The position numbers and the translations under genes were made by a program. This document shows positions 44,061 to 56,715 of a stretch of DNA of 64,000 nt, in pieces. Source of the DNA: Taiwanofungus camphoratus (taxonomy: Eukaryota; Basidiomycota; Agaricomycetes; Polyporales; Taiwanofungaceae); NCBI GenBank assembly GCA_003999685.1, contig CP021222.1:2852001-2916000 (forward strand). Direction: 5' to 3'. Below the pieces are notes generated by a model. That model ran no database searches and was not told where the DNA came from. It was given only the letters and a program-made list of their open reading frames with translations. How positions within the stretch are numbered: position 1 is the stretch's first letter; each line of letters opens with the position of its first letter.

Positions 44061-45129
44061 GGCACATACCGATTGAGTTCAAGTTGGAGATTTCATTCAA
44101 GATTCGTTTTATGATAACAGCGACATGTAGCCCACCTCAGGTTCAATGTTTCTGTACGATTTGTGTTTGCGTGTTTGCGGAGCTTGGAAATGATAACAAT
44201 ACATTTCTGTCCTTCACAAGGCCCGCAGGAAATAGGAAACAGACGTCAGGAAACTGCTATTTTACGCGTGCTAAAGTACAGCTTTCTCTCGCTTGCGTTC
44301 GTGCATTCAGGCAGTCCATCCCTCCGGCATCCGCTAACGATGACGGAGAGCATATGAAGTTGGGCATATACGCTGTTCCACGGTCTGCCCGCGACCTTAA
44401 GCTTGAACCTCATCCTGCGCGGGGAGTACGTTAAATTGCGATCCCGCCGAGGACTGACTACTGCCATTTGAGCCATCAGACAATGCCTCAAGAGACACGT
44501 CTCTTAAGTACGAGAAATGCACATTTCGTACAGTATGCATACTAAACTCATTTGGCACTCAGGTTCTGTTACATCTTTAGATGGCGACATCAGAGCTTCC
44601 GAACTTCACCGTGTCAGTGTCGTGTCTGAATCGTTCGACGAGCCAGAACACAGTCTCTCTTAAAGCATGTTAGTGAACTTGGTGTGTGCCCATCCCCAAA
44701 CTGTTACTTTTTGTCTCGTGTTCTGGAGTGCAGGAAGGGGTGCACTCCCCAACTTGTCAACTTCATAAAGTCGCATCATTCTCATCCATCTGGTGTACCT
44801 ATGTCGGTAACACAGCGTGCGGCGCCGCCGCGTTACATTAGTATCACATTTATCGTTGTCTGTGCTCAGAGGCTGTCGCGTGGTCTCGAAACCTGTCAAT
44901 CGTCTCTTTAAGTCGTTTTATACTTATAAGAAGCCCGATTAACCGGATATGTTTTAGTGGTCACGTCATCATTGAATGGTGCCTTCATTCTGTGTGTCTA
45001 TTTCACTTGCTGCATGATGCATTATTACATCTCAATCCAGATGATTGGACCCATGGCTCAAATGACGAGACGAAAGCCCGGAAAACTTTTGGGTTGTGCA
45101 AGTAATGAGCTACTTACTCAGAAAACTAC
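44061..45129. other. convergent intergenic region
   Basis: 1.07 kb between the 3' ends of the SDR gene (+) and the WD40 gene (-). Short open frames exist on both strands, but none shows splice structure or family motifs. No repeat recognised. Confidence 0.4.
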
Positions 45130-48100
45130 CTAGTCATACTCATCCTCATTGTCGTCGTCATCATCATTGCCAATATCTGCCATCTCTCTCCTAATACCTT
45201 GAATCCCTTGGTAAGGTATATAGTCCTTCATCCATCTGCCCAGGAGCCAGTCCACTCGACAGAGCCCCGAGCCAGTTGCAGATGCAAGAAACGGTGCGCG
45301 CCCGAGGCCGTTGCCATCATTCCACACGACGCGCTGGACACCCACCTCGGGAGGCCACGCGCCAGTCCCAACTGGAATCACTTTATTGAGACGTGTAGCA
45401 GTCGGTCGGTCTTGCATCTCCTGTGGAGGAATGAATGGCGAATGAGAAGTGTCTCAGAGGAGTCGCTCGATAGGATTTACCTTTGGAAGAAACTTCTCGA
45501 GCATCCGGAATTCTCCCTCCTTCCGGCTATAGTCAAGTTGATATATCTTGTGCACAAAGAATGGCTAAGATAGTTCTGAATCAGGATGGGAAGACTACAA
45601 AATAGTTCAAGCCTTCGTACCACTGAACCGCCCCGCCTGGTAGCCCTCAGCGTATTGGTTGTCAAACAGCTGCCGTCTGTGACACCAATGGCAAGCTGTG
45701 GGTGATATTCGGAGGCATGAAGGCTCTGGTAAATGAATGATGAGTTGAGGAGGACACAGGCGAGCGAAACGCGACAAAAACGGGGTTATACCCAGGCGGG
45801 ACCATCAGGTTCAAGGAGTGTATGACCTCGTCCCAGCATACTCGGTGCGACCGAGTACGTTTTAATTATGTTCTCATGGTCAATTGTAATTGGGCCGCCG
45901 CAGAACTGTGAATAGCACAGCGAATTGACGACGTCTATATAGCCGATAGCAGAAGGTTCGTCACCGGGAACAGGATGTATGACCTAGGACGATGACGGAC
46001 CTCTCGTCCTATTCATTACGTTCCCAGCCAGATCGCGGATGTCCGTAAGGCACTCAACGCCATCGTAGCCACCGCTCGCGATGACCGTGGGGTTATCCTT
46101 GGTGAGCTCCCCCGTAGCAGATACACAAGGTGCACGGATCCACGCTAGGGACCGTATAGCTGATTGGTGAACTGTAAAGTAGTGAGTGGGCAGTATATCT
46201 AAGACAGGAGAAGGTTAACGAATACTGCCATGCAAGTGAAACGCCACATACTTGGTCCGGCTGTGTCGCCGGCCTTGAGGGCCTGCGCGATATTGTACAC
46301 TGCGATCGAGCCTATAATGTCGTGTTAACCAGGGCATGGTGGCTGAGGTGGTACACCCGGACCATTTGTACAGCCAACCGCAATGACTTCGCTATTTGCC
46401 CAGTCCAAGGCCCAACAAGATGTCTCCTCCAGTTCTATGCGAATTAACGGCTTCAACAGTTTCACTAGCGGTTGGAGCCAATGTGTTCAGTGACCTTCTG
46501 GTCCGCATAGCAAGGGAATCAACAAACCAAAGATCGGGTGGGACGCTTCATCTCGTCCATCGTTAGCGACGACAACGCTGGCTGGATCCGGGACTGCGTA
46601 AAGAGATAGTGACCCGTCTTCAAATGTGCCCGCAAGGATCCCTAGTTTCCGGCGAGCCGATGGAGTACTTGGTGATGTCGGATCCTAACATACATAGTCT
46701 ATTAGATCATTCCAGACCTTTGATAGGGACGGCAGTAATGACGGGCTTATTGCGTCTTAACATGTACCTGGTGTGTGTCATTTGAGGGCAGCGGACACCA
46801 CTTCAACTCGAAAGCAGCTCCGCTATCAATGCACAACACCATCTCGCATGCCATCTCACCACAATCACCTTGTGACATGTTTTCCGCATTCTTCCTACTG
46901 GTTTCACCACCCAGGACGCCGCTGTCAACATCCATGACGTCTTGAGAAGGATGCAGGGCCCATAGCTGAATACATGACGGTGCAGGTTTCTGTGTTCGCG
47001 TTCCAATCAAAGGCGAGTGGGTGCGAGAGGGGAAAGGTGCAACCGCAAGATACTGCTTGTATGAGTAGTCTAGAAAGGATATTAGCATGTCATATTGAGT
47101 GTATCGCACGTTACTCACGGGCACGGTCGTCTGGATGTATTGGGCACCAATCAAGGCCCCACACTGGTGAACCAGCGTTGAAGACGTGAGATCTACTTCC
47201 TGGTATGAACTCGGCTGGTTCAAGCAAAGGAGGAACATAACTGTAATTGCATGAGTGGCCATATGGAAATCATATCAAACCTATTCTGCGTGCATCAAAC
47301 ATGTGCATCTCAACGCGAGTCTGCTTCCCAAAGGGACCAAAAGAACAAGCAACAGGAGGCGGCGGCTTCAAACCTCCTTCTTCTGTCGTGACAATGTCGG
47401 TGGGCAAATAGGCCGCGGCATCTCTTGCATTCATTATAAATTGACATTTCAATACTTGCCATTTGGAACACGTACTGCTCGTTGAGAATCTCGTAGCTGC
47501 TCACAGTAATAGATTCGTGTACCCTCGGCCTGCGACACATCTCTTTCTCTTCACCAGCTCCGTCCAATGCCTCCTTGTACCAGCTCCTGTCCTCCAGGAG
47601 TTCCCACAGAGGCCCAGGTCCAACATTATATCCCCATGACTTGTTGACCTTGGCAGTCACGGATGTATTCGAAGACCAGCTGTTCGTGGGCACAGCGAAT
47701 TCTTCCTCGAATGGCTTTGGGCATTGCAAAAGACGTTCTACTAGGCCTTCTCTGCAATGAATAGGAATGGCCCTGTGCCGGTGATGCATGCTTGGAAGGG
47801 CATACATCTGTCTGTTCGAGGGATACGAGAGCTCAGGGACCAGTGAGACTGCCTTTTTCTTGTTGGTAGTGACCGCATCTTTGCGTCCCAGGCCTTTGGT
47901 TAATCCAAGCGCGGAGTCCTCGCGTTCAAAGTCTCGACGTTCCCCAATGTCAGTAGCTCCTTCATCTTCGTCTCCAATATCTTGGTCCATGTCCTCATCC
48001 TGGTCTTCATCATCTTCGGGTCGTTCTTCCGCTGCTTGATCTGGAGCAAAGTCGCTTCCGCTATCTTCTTCGTCAAGTGCATCCTGCCTGGCATTCGAGG

Positions 48101-48188
48101 GGCCTGCGCCGTCGCCGTCGACGTCGTCGTAAACAAATAACGCCGCATAGTTTGGACGAGACGCTCGCGTTCGAAGTTTCCTGGTCAT
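45130..48188 (-). CDS. WD40 protein, TFIIIC subunit-like (Tfc6/GTF3C2)
   Basis: A predicted 788-residue protein from twelve exons (minus): 48188-47476, 47423-47281, 47214-47119, 47069-46768, 46684-46528, 46464-46363, 46311-46252, 46171-46001, 45934-45792, 45725-45621, 45564-45481, 45420-45130, all phase-consistent. The N-terminal ~90 residues are very acidic (DEDMDQDIGDEDE). The rest reads as a divergent WD40 propeller: SPVWGLDWCPIHPDD, LGILAGTFEDGSLSLYAVPD, CWALDWANSEVIAVGCTNGS, IASGGYDGVECLTDIRD and LAIGVTDGSCLTTNTL. This layout matches the B-box-binding TFIIIC subunit (yeast Tfc6/tau91, human GTF3C2) that recruits RNA polymerase III. The match is by layout and motifs, not a search. The C-terminus is again acidic. 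Confidence 0.68.
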
Positions 48189-48423
48189 GTTAGCGGGCCT
48201 GTGAGGCCAGTCAAGCTCAAGACTAGTTAGTCCATGTTTGGCAAGTGAGTTGACATTTCAGGCAGTCTTCGGCTTTGTCAGCGTTCGGCACGAGACCATC
48301 ATCATGTGAATCACAAGAACACTTGTCCTTTGCAGACATACATATTTGGGAAGCGGGAGATGAACCGGAGGCAGTCGTTCAAGTTCACAGGTGCTGGATT
48401 TCCTTCTCAGACATTCCATCACA
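48189..48423. promoter_or_regulatory. divergent promoter (WD40 gene / MDR oxidoreductase)
   Basis: 235 bp between two start codons facing apart. No named motif recognised. Confidence 0.4.
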
Positions 48424-49984
48424 ATGCCTCCCAGTTTGCAGATTCCTAGGACGACGAAGGCCCTGGTTGTACAGAAAGCATCGCAACAGGGCAGTACACT
48501 CTACCATGACGCTGTCCTCCAGGACAGACCTATTCCAGCCCTGACGAGTGGCCAAGTACTAGTCAAGATGGGCGCCGTGGCCTTCAACCACAGAGATGTA
48601 CGATTCGTTCATAATCAACAAAGACGACTCAGAGCTTTATATAACTGCAAAGTTGTGGATACGAAAAGGCCAATACCCTGGAATTGCCTTTGGGAGCGTA
48701 TTTGGTGCAGACGGCGCAGGTCAGCAAGAGCTCAGTACAAGCGTTCCTTCTCCCCTCATCCTTGTGTACCCTCAGGCACTGTAGTAGCCTCAGCAGATCA
48801 CAATGACCCTCTTATTCAGAAGCGAGTTTTTCTTGTTCCGATGAGGGGATGGGACAAGGATCCAGATGCGCCCGAGTCTACGTAAGTCCAAGTTAATCCG
48901 TTGGCTGCCGCCTAGATTTCCTCGATCGAAAGGCGTGAGCGTCCGTTGACTGCATGAGCACTCATCGTCACACTCAGCTTCGCAATCATGGGCGGCGGAA
49001 AGGTAGTGCCCATAGGAACATTTTCTCAATACGTGGTCGTGGAACGCAACCAAGTTATTGTCATTCCTGACCATCTCGACGACGAGCACGCGGCAGCATG
49101 GCCGCTGGGCGGCGTCACGGCTTGGAGGTGCGTATACACACCTTCTGAAACTACGCCCAGATGCCAACGAATAACAACTACAGAGCCGCAGTAGTGAATG
49201 CGAAGGTGAAGAATGGAGATAATGTCCTGATTACCGGCATCGGTGGAGGAGTTGCCTTGCTTGCGATGCAGATCTGTATCGCACGAGGTGCCAGTGTATA
49301 CGTTACTAGTGGGTCTGAGGACAAGATTCGCAAAGCTGTATCTCTCGGTGCGAAGGGCGGCGTGAGCTACAGAGCTGGTATGATTTTTTGTTCATGTGAC
49401 AGCATGATGATCAGCGGCCCAACCTCATTGCAATCTCTATAGAGGACTGGCCTACTCAGCTAGAAAGCATGTTGAAAACTAATAGTATCATAGGCGATGG
49501 TAGGCATCGCTCAGGTGTGGCCCTTTTGAGCTCTGTGATCGACTCTGCTGGGGGCGATATCGTGAACCGCACGAGCAAAATTCTCAAGAATGGAGGAAGA
49601 GTCGTTGTTTATGGGATGTAAGTATCTTCCAACCGAGCCGCTACAGTGATCTCACTCATCTTTCTGTAGGACTGCGCACCCTCAGGTGAACTTTACCATG
49701 CGAGAGGTACTGAAGAACCAGCGGCTTATCGGTGAGTGTTCAAGTTCTTCTTCGTGTGCGGGACTCACTCAATCATCGCGTCAGGCTCTACTATGGGTTC
49801 GCACAAGGACCTTGTTGATGCGACAAACTTCCTGGCAGAAAATCGTATCGTGCCCATCGTATCCCACGTTCTCGATGGGTTAGAGGCCGCAGATGAGGGC
49901 TTCGAGCTCATCAAACGTGGCGAGCAATTTGGCAAGATCGTACTACTAGTGCGGCACGGTAATAATGAAGGAGCAAAATTATGA
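48424..49984 (+). CDS. medium-chain dehydrogenase/reductase, quinone-oxidoreductase-like
   Basis: A predicted 375-residue MDR-superfamily NAD(P)H oxidoreductase. Seen: an N-terminal GroES-like part (VLVKMGAVAFNHRDLWIRKG, then GSVFGADGAGTVVA), the substrate-domain hinge DDEHAAAWPLGGVTAWRAA, the Rossmann VLITGIGGGVALLAMQI, then GGRVVVYGMTA and RIVPIVSHVLDGLEAADEGF near the end. The structural-zinc cysteines of alcohol dehydrogenases are not seen, which favours the zinc-less quinone reductase branch. Exons 48424-48597, 48653-48719, 48776-48881, 48978-49127, 49184-49377, 49443-49617, 49670-49731, 49785-49984. Exon 6 includes a stretch (about 49493-49520) that is open but fits the family poorly and could hide another small intron. 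Confidence 0.82.
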
Positions 49985-52750
49985 TTATTGTTTGGTTCCT
50001 GTGCTTTCTGTGTTCCATGTAATGACCTATCATGCTGCTTTTGTTCCTCGTCTGATTCATTTGAGTATGCTGTGAACATGACATGTTTAATTACACAAAG
50101 GTAATACCTATGTTTAATAGCGAGCTATTTGCCCTGGTTTCTTATTCCAAGTGTTTTCTTTTATATTTTGCTGTTTGCTGAGAACATATATACGTACTTC
50201 ACTGGAGGTTTATCCGCCGAAGCCCCATATTTCGGCCTCAAACGTTTAGGGCGTGAAATATGCAATGTTGGACAACGGTAGCCACAAGGTCGTGATTTGT
50301 CACTCTATATCACTGGAAGAGCATATGCAGCGAAATATGTTCAATAAGACTAAAGAATTGTATCGGCTAGTGGTAAAGAGCAGTAGCGCAGCACTCTAGT
50401 TCAAGTGTACTACAATTTTTGAGCTCCAAATGCACCTACTAATAGCAACCGGGTATGGGTCTGGCTGGGAAACTGGTCAATGTTCAGGATCAGACCTTTT
50501 GAGATTGGTTCTGAAGTATGTTCACTGTAGGATTGGACCCTTTGGGCCCCAAAATATGCAACGTCGGACAGGGAAAGTGTGATTTTCAGCCTCTTAAATA
50601 TGCTATAAACGGGTAACCTCCAGGAGAGTTTCCCGGGGCCTAGGAATGCTCTTTCCGAGTCATGGTGCGCTCTAGGATGGCCCCCACCTTCCGAAAGAAA
50701 GGCTGAGTGGGAGCATGGTCGTATTGCCGACTAGCCGGGACACTGTTTTTGTTCGAGAACGTACCCGTCGTAAGTATTCCAGTGACTCGTTTGCTTCCTA
50801 TTACGTAACAGCCACTTCTTGTTCTCGGTGTCTTGCTGAATCTGTGCAGGCTGACTCTACGTAGGAAAGGTGACTGGCATTGAATATTGATCGATGATCA
50901 CTAGTAAGTCACTAATCATTGGTTCTGTGACGTGCAAGAGCTTTCTACGGAGGACTAGAGCTTATTTTCTTAGGCAGATGAGCAGAGGGTGTCCGCTGTT
51001 CTTCTGAAAAGGAGGACTAGCGCCTGCCGTAATATCGAGACAAGTATTAAGGCCAACCAAAGCAGCAATATTCATAAATCGAAGGTATACTATATGGTTA
51101 CTCGTCAAGGTTTGAAATTGATCATAATGTTTATTGGAATCGTAGCCGCAACATGCCGCTTGTTTGAGTGCCGACCTTCTGTTAATCGAAATAGGAAATA
51201 TCTATACACATATATTCAGAGTCGGACTCGCGTTTCTTTCCAATAAGAATCCAAAGTTCAGAGTCAGGCCATTCATTTTGCACAAGTGGATGAGTCAACT
51301 GATGGGAATCAAGTTGGTTATACAGTTCTGACCCGTACTCCAGGACATTGTTAAGAGGTCTAGTGACAAACGATCGGCATGCGTTCTGATAGATCTCGGA
51401 CATTTCAAGGTGAGTCCAATGGTGGTCGCCGTATGGCAAGAACTTTGTGAAAAGATGTGACTAGTGTACAAGCAAACTCACTATCATCTTGAGTCCTAAT
51501 GCTCGTAAACATGTCGTGTATTCCGTTGGTCGAACGCGTGCGGTTATCGCTTCGAGAGACACGCTACTTCCTTATTGCTAGAAATCAAATATGAAGTATG
51601 TCTCAAGTCCATATCCGGTAGTGTGTATTATGCTCTCCACTTTGGTTTAACGCGACTCTACGGGTGTCTCAAAATGGTCATCATGCGAACATTTGCCGTT
51701 TGAAACCTGGGATGATGATGGATTCAATTATTCTCCTTCAAGCAACAACAACAGGACTTCAACTAATTTCAATCATGCGATGCCACCTTTCACCCCAACT
51801 CCATCTAACGTTTGCCCAAACGGTTGCTACCCTCGGCCTGTGCCATCAAAGGGTACTATCATTTGACCAGTGTTTGAAGATTTCCGTCATTCGATTTTTA
51901 GCTCCACAACGACTGAATGGATTGCTCTCGGAGCAGTGTCATTTCGTGGTTATGGATCCTGGCTACATGGCCATATACTTACATTTTCAATTATTTTCAT
52001 AGTGAGGTGCCCAAGGACGTTCCGGTGGAGGGGACTAGTGTTTGACGATTTTTCCGAGAGTCACCATACCAGGACAGTGCCGCAATGAAGCTCCGACGTG
52101 GCTTTTGGGCATCCGCCTGCAGCATTGCAATGACAATGAAGTGCGTCTGCTGGCGGAGTTAAAATCCAGATTGAGGAAGTGTCACTCTTGCTCATGGATT
52201 GTAACGCACAGCAACACATTTGCTGCTGTACACTCATTGCTCCCACGATAAGCTTCGGAAAAATTGGGAGAGTGCATGTTATGGTGTGCTTCAGTTAGAC
52301 ACAAGTGCAGGAACTAAGCGGCCATGGTTTGGGATGAGGTGAGAGGGTAGAAGAATGGTGATCAGCCTAAATAATAGATTTTCTGACACTCATATTGAAC
52401 TTGTTCTCTACACACTCCCTCTGTTTGAAATCGGAGAACACAGTTGTGTTGCATGATTTTCTAGACTATTTTAGACACCATCTCATCTTGAGAATATCCC
52501 AAGGAGAGTTTGCAATAAGCCATTCTCAAACACTGGGTCCTTCTCAAAGTGGTGTCACACGATAGTAACGGTCACTGAGATATGGTCTCGGCCCATGCCG
52601 TTTGAAGATCGCTCCGCAATACCCGGACTAGGGCTGCCGAGGCCCAGCAAGTTGAATCTCCGAACGCGACAGCGGGTTGGCAGGTGGGGTTACGCAATCG
52701 GTTTAAAGAATAAATTAAAGGGGGAATATAAATGGTGGTAAGAACAGAGA

Positions 52751-52834
52751 TAGAGCTGCGGGAATCGAACCCACGAGTCTACCAAGCAAGTGCCATGGTG
52801 CCCTCCAGGTGGTTAACCCCTTCGCCACCGGACC
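52751..52834 (-). tRNA. tRNA-like sequence (pseudogene or SINE head)
   Basis: On the minus strand there is an A-box match (TGGCGAAGGGG) inside a D-arm-like GGTGG...CCACC hairpin, and a perfect B box in a T arm (GTGGG-TTCGATT-CCCGC), about 60 bases apart, as in a long-variable-arm tRNA. However, I cannot form a 7-bp acceptor stem or a standard anticodon loop with T33, so it looks like a decayed tRNA or a tRNA-derived repeat rather than a working gene. Isotype not assigned. Confidence 0.4.
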
Positions 52835-53138
52835 CTCAAAAATTGGGAAGACCAAACTTCCCCAATGAGTCTCTGTAAAAAATGAAGGTCGGCCTTGGTC
52901 GGTTTTCTAGTACAAAATTTGCATAACTTGACTAGGTAGTCGAGTTTTTTACCTTTCGGTGGCCAAATATGAAGCACAGGACAGTCGCACATCAGTCAAC
53001 CTGTAATCAGTTTGTGCGACCAGCGCATGACTGCCCGGCGGATTTTGCGCAAACGTTGACTGTGCCTTTTTTATTTATTACAGAGAATGACTGGTGAACC
53101 ACTGTGGCGACCCCCCCACAGAAGCAAGTGCTCCGAAA

Positions 53139-53147
53139 TATATATAA
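53139..53147 (+). promoter_or_regulatory. TATA-like box
   Basis: TATATATAA, 26 bp before the first in-frame ATG (53173) of the oxygenase gene. The closeness suggests a very short leader, or that translation starts at the second ATG (53182). Confidence 0.4.
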
Positions 53148-53172
53148 GCAGTGTTGCTTGTTTCACGTCAGT

Positions 53173-54538
53173 ATGAACATCATGTCTGAGGAACAACTTA
53201 GCCTTCTGCGATCTTGTATTATCGAGAGACCTCCATATAGCGGGACATTCACGGTTCCGGAAGACAACCTTGTTCTGTTTTATGGCAAAGACAATACTGC
53301 ACGGTGCGCTCGATTTCCTGGGCTACCGCACTAATGAACTGTTGTCGCTGATTCTTGACTGCAGTCGCATAGATTTCTTAAAGACATCCGAGAGGGAATT
53401 GGAACACCTTGCGCAGACTTGCGATGCTGCTACCTTTGGTGTGAACCAGAGGGACGTGCTCGATGAATCCTATAGGAAAGCGGGGAAACTTGACACTGCA
53501 CATTTTGCTATAAAGTTCGATCCGACGCATCTTGGTCTCATCGATGCTATCCGTATGAACCTCTTGGAAGGACATGAGGCTCAAGGGTCTATTCACGCTG
53601 AACTCTACAAAGTGAATGTTTACGGTTAGTTGTTTTTGTGGCCCCCTTTTGAACTGCGCTGACCCATGACAGGGAAGGGTTCTTTTTTTAAGGCCCATCA
53701 GGATACGCCGCGAGGAGAGTCTATGTTTGCGTCGCTTGTTGTCTTCCCCACTTTCCACGAGGGAGGATCTCTTTTGCTCCGCCAAGCAGATAAAGAATGG
53801 ACCTTCGATTCTGTACAACTCCTTTCCAAGCAGACGGAACCGTGCGTTGCTTTTACAGCATTTTACAGCGGTGTCGAACATGAGGTCACGCTCGTGAAAT
53901 CCGGTTATCGAGTCACGGTGACATACAACCTCTACCTCAAAGATTCGTCCGCAAACAGCAGCTTGCTTGCACACCCTCTCGATACTAGCGCAGTCGCCCT
54001 CCAGTCTACGTTCGAAAGACTGCTACAGGATCCATCATTCTTACCAGAAGGCGGTTACCTTGGCTTTGGGTTGCGTCATCGGTACCCAGTGAATGAGAAT
54101 GATATCTCATCTCATCAGAAGGGGAAGGCTGCGTTGAAGGCTATGATCAGGTATCTTAAAGGCAGCGACGCTACGCTTTTGCAGGTGTGCAATGAGCTTT
54201 CCATCGATGCATCCCTCAGGGTGGTATTCAAGGACGAAAATCGAGATTATGAGGGTAGGCCTATCTTGGTGATGTTGGACCGGCTCGTCAAACTGGAGAA
54301 TTCCCTGTTGGATGAACCATTTTGGCAAACTCTCTGTGATGATTATGGAGGCCAACTTTTGTCGCAGACCGAATATCGGGAACCAGACGTGATTATTGAT
54401 TGGGTCACAGAGGTGCCAGAATGGTACCTCAAAGCGACTTTCCTCGCTTACGGGAACGAACCATCTCTTGGTTACCGTTATGCAAATCTTTGCCTCCTTG
54501 TAGATATTGGGGCAATTGGAAAGCGAGAGACAGTGTAG
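53173..54538 (+). CDS. 2-oxoglutarate/Fe(II)-dependent oxygenase (prolyl-4-hydroxylase-like fold)
   Basis: A predicted 418-residue protein of a family common in mushrooms. Exons 53173-53303, 53365-53624, 53673-54538. The join gives YGKDNTARRIDF, then CDAATFGVNQRDVLDESYRKAG. The iron ligands are visible: His139 and Asp141 in FFKAHQDTPRGE and His200 in YSGVEHEVTLV, followed by Arg210 in SGYRVTVTYNLY, the expected 2-oxoglutarate contact. The substrate is unknown. The stop falls soon after a conserved-looking NLCLLVDIG, so the C-terminus could be short for the family. Confidence 0.82.
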
Positions 54539-55026
54539 TACTTCGAGTCAGCCTTGCGTATTTGCAGGTTCTCACTGAGTAAATCGATATACACGTTGTG
54601 TTCAGCTCGGTCACCGACCAAATACACGTCCATTGTTTGTTTTAGTCTTGAGTACAGCTCAATTCTTGCTGCCCCCTTCCGTCCTCGAGGAGCCCTAGCC
54701 ATCTGAGTAAAAATTCATGTGGAGCAGTATTCATTTGAGCTTGAGTTTCCGTCCCGTGCCTACCATATATCAATGTATAGCTATCATTGTGGAACCTATG
54801 ATCGAATGCAGTTCCCATCAGTGTATGTCAATCCGTTTTTTCTCAGAAAATAAGCAACCTTTCTTTGCATTCCTGCCACGTCCTTAGGCGTCATCCCAAG
54901 ATCTTGGCTAATACCGTAATCTTTTTCAGAATCATTAATCGTTGACTGTTGTACTTACCCAAGCCGTCACCGCTCAAAAGACCATCTAGTACGGCCGCTG
55001 AAACATAACGGAAATCCATTTCTGTC
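54539..55026. other. intergenic between oxygenase and OGG1
   Basis: Tandem + strand genes; no gene or repeat recognised. Confidence 0.35.
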
Positions 55027-56533
55027 ATGGCTGCTCCAGCTGGTTTTTGTGCTCTGCCCCTGTCCATTACCCAACTCTCGCTGGCTGCTGTCTTGCAATG
55101 CGGGCAATCCTTCCGCTGGAGTATCTTCCCTCTCGTCGCACCTCTAGACTCATCGTCTCCGACACACGAATATCGCCTTTGTCTGCACGATCGCGTGGTA
55201 TGTCTCCGCCAGTCGCCTGACGTGCTCTTCTACCGCTCAGTATTCCCTGGACCCCTGCCGCCACCCAAGGTGGTCGAGGAGCGAGAGGCACAAACACTTA
55301 CATGGGTACATGACTACTTCCAGTTGGACATTGATCTGGTAAGGCTGTACAAGGAATGGAGTGACCGCGACCCTGTCTTCCACAGTTACAGGCAAAGGTT
55401 CGTAGGGATCAGAATGCTGAGGCAGGATCCGTTTGAGAACCTGGTGTCGTATGTTCATTCCTATCATTCTGAGTCCTGCAGTCATTCAACAGAGATACAG
55501 GTTCATTTGTTCCTCCAATAACAACATCTCGCGTATTACAAAGATGGTCAAGGCCCTCTGCCAGCATTACTCACCACCCTTGCTCGTTCTTCCAGCTCCG
55601 GGTACCTCGCTCGAGGAGAAAGTTCCAATGCAAGCCTACCATCCGTTTCCGCCTCCTTCAATCCTGGCCGCCCCTACTGTCTCTACAACTCTGCGTGGCC
55701 TAGGTTTTGGCTACCGCGCCGACTTCATCCAGAAGACCGCCAACATGCTGATAGATGCTCATGGTAGTAGCAAACATGAGGAAGATACACTAGAACCTGC
55801 TGAGAAATGGCTTCATAGTCTCAGGCAAGTGAGCACGTCTCAAGCACGAGAAGAGTTGATGAAGTTTGTTGGAGTGGGGCGGAAGGTTGCCGATTGTATT
55901 CTGCTCATGAGTCTGGACAAGGTAGTGGTCATGTTCCAGCTCCCATCGTACGAATTCACATCAACTTGTTCTTCCAGAAAGAGGTCATCCCAGTGGACAC
56001 CCACGTCCATCAGATTGCAGCCAAGCATTATTGTATCAACGCATCATCAAAGGGGAAAGTCGCGATGACACCCAAAGTGTACGATGAAGTGAGCAGCAAG
56101 CTCGCCGCTGTGTGGGGCGACTATGCAGGATGGGCACACTCTGTACGCCTGCCTATACCCTTCACTCGTAGCTCGATCTCATGCGTACGTGTAGGTCCTA
56201 TTCACATCGGATTTGAAGTCGTTCTCTTCGTATGGTCTGCCGTCACCTTCACCGACCCCTTCAGTACAGCCTGCACAGGAACGGACTCAGACTTCGCCTC
56301 AAAGAAAATCGAGGCTCATCACGCCGCCAGCAACCCCATCATCGTCTCCAAGTAAGCGGAAGAGGAGTCGGCCTCTTCAAGATCCTCCGAAGAAGGGCAT
56401 CGTTGTTAAGAACGAACAAGCGGAGTCTCTGTCATCATTTAACTCTCTACAGTCAGCTGATGGCGAAGGTCTGGCTGATAGAGTCAAGCGCCGACGGCGT
56501 GTTAAAAGTGTAGACCTATCAGTCAGTAGGTAG
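55027..56533 (+). CDS. OGG1: 8-oxoguanine DNA glycosylase/AP lyase
   Basis: A predicted 448-residue base-excision repair enzyme that removes 8-oxoguanine opposite C. Exons 55027-55448, 55501-55921, 55978-56142, 56195-56533. Seen: N-terminal ITQLSLAAVLQCGQSFRW, then DPFENLVSFICSSNNNISRI, LRGLGFGYRADFI, the HhH motif FVGVGRKVADCILL with the catalytic lysine (Lys269), and VIPVDTHVHQIA with the catalytic aspartate (Asp288). The Lys-Asp spacing of 19 equals that in human OGG1 (249/268). The C-terminal ~100 residues beyond SVLFTSDLKSFSSYGL are basic, Ser/Pro-rich and end in KRRRRVK, a likely nuclear signal absent from the core family. Confidence 0.94.
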
Positions 56534-56715
56534 AAGGAATTGAGGCCTTTTGCCCACTGCTTGTAAAGTTTGCTTGGGCACTCCTTAGTCTCTTGAGCGC
56601 CGGTGCACATAGTACATAATGGTCGGCACAGACAAGCCGCCTCGGAAATCTACGCGACGCGTCATGTAGAATGGTTCTGTATCCCCCAGCTTCACCTCAT
56701 CTATTGTGTATACCC

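Larger units (their letters stand above)
49985..53172. other. gene-poor 3.2-kb interval
   Basis: No confident gene. A short direct repeat (AAATATGCAAYGTYGGACA type) occurs near 50256 and 50552. Around 51690-52080 two + strand open stretches have protein-like composition (for example TTTEWIALGAVSFRGYGSW near 51905-51960) but no start, splice frame or family match, so a decayed gene is possible. A tRNA-like sequence lies at 52751-52834 on the minus strand. A TATA-like box precedes the next gene. Confidence 0.4.

Noticed and set aside
44061-45129. Possible small genes between the SDR and WD40 genes
   Set aside because: Open frames of 60-150 codons on both strands overlap each other and show no motif or splice pattern.
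47215-47240. Acceptor ttacag for exon 3 of the WD40 gene
   Set aside because: It gives a 40-nt intron and the wrong frame; the next acceptor yields the WGLDWCPIHP repeat.
52751-52834. A functional tRNA gene
   Set aside because: Boxes A and B are good, but the acceptor stem and anticodon loop do not form.
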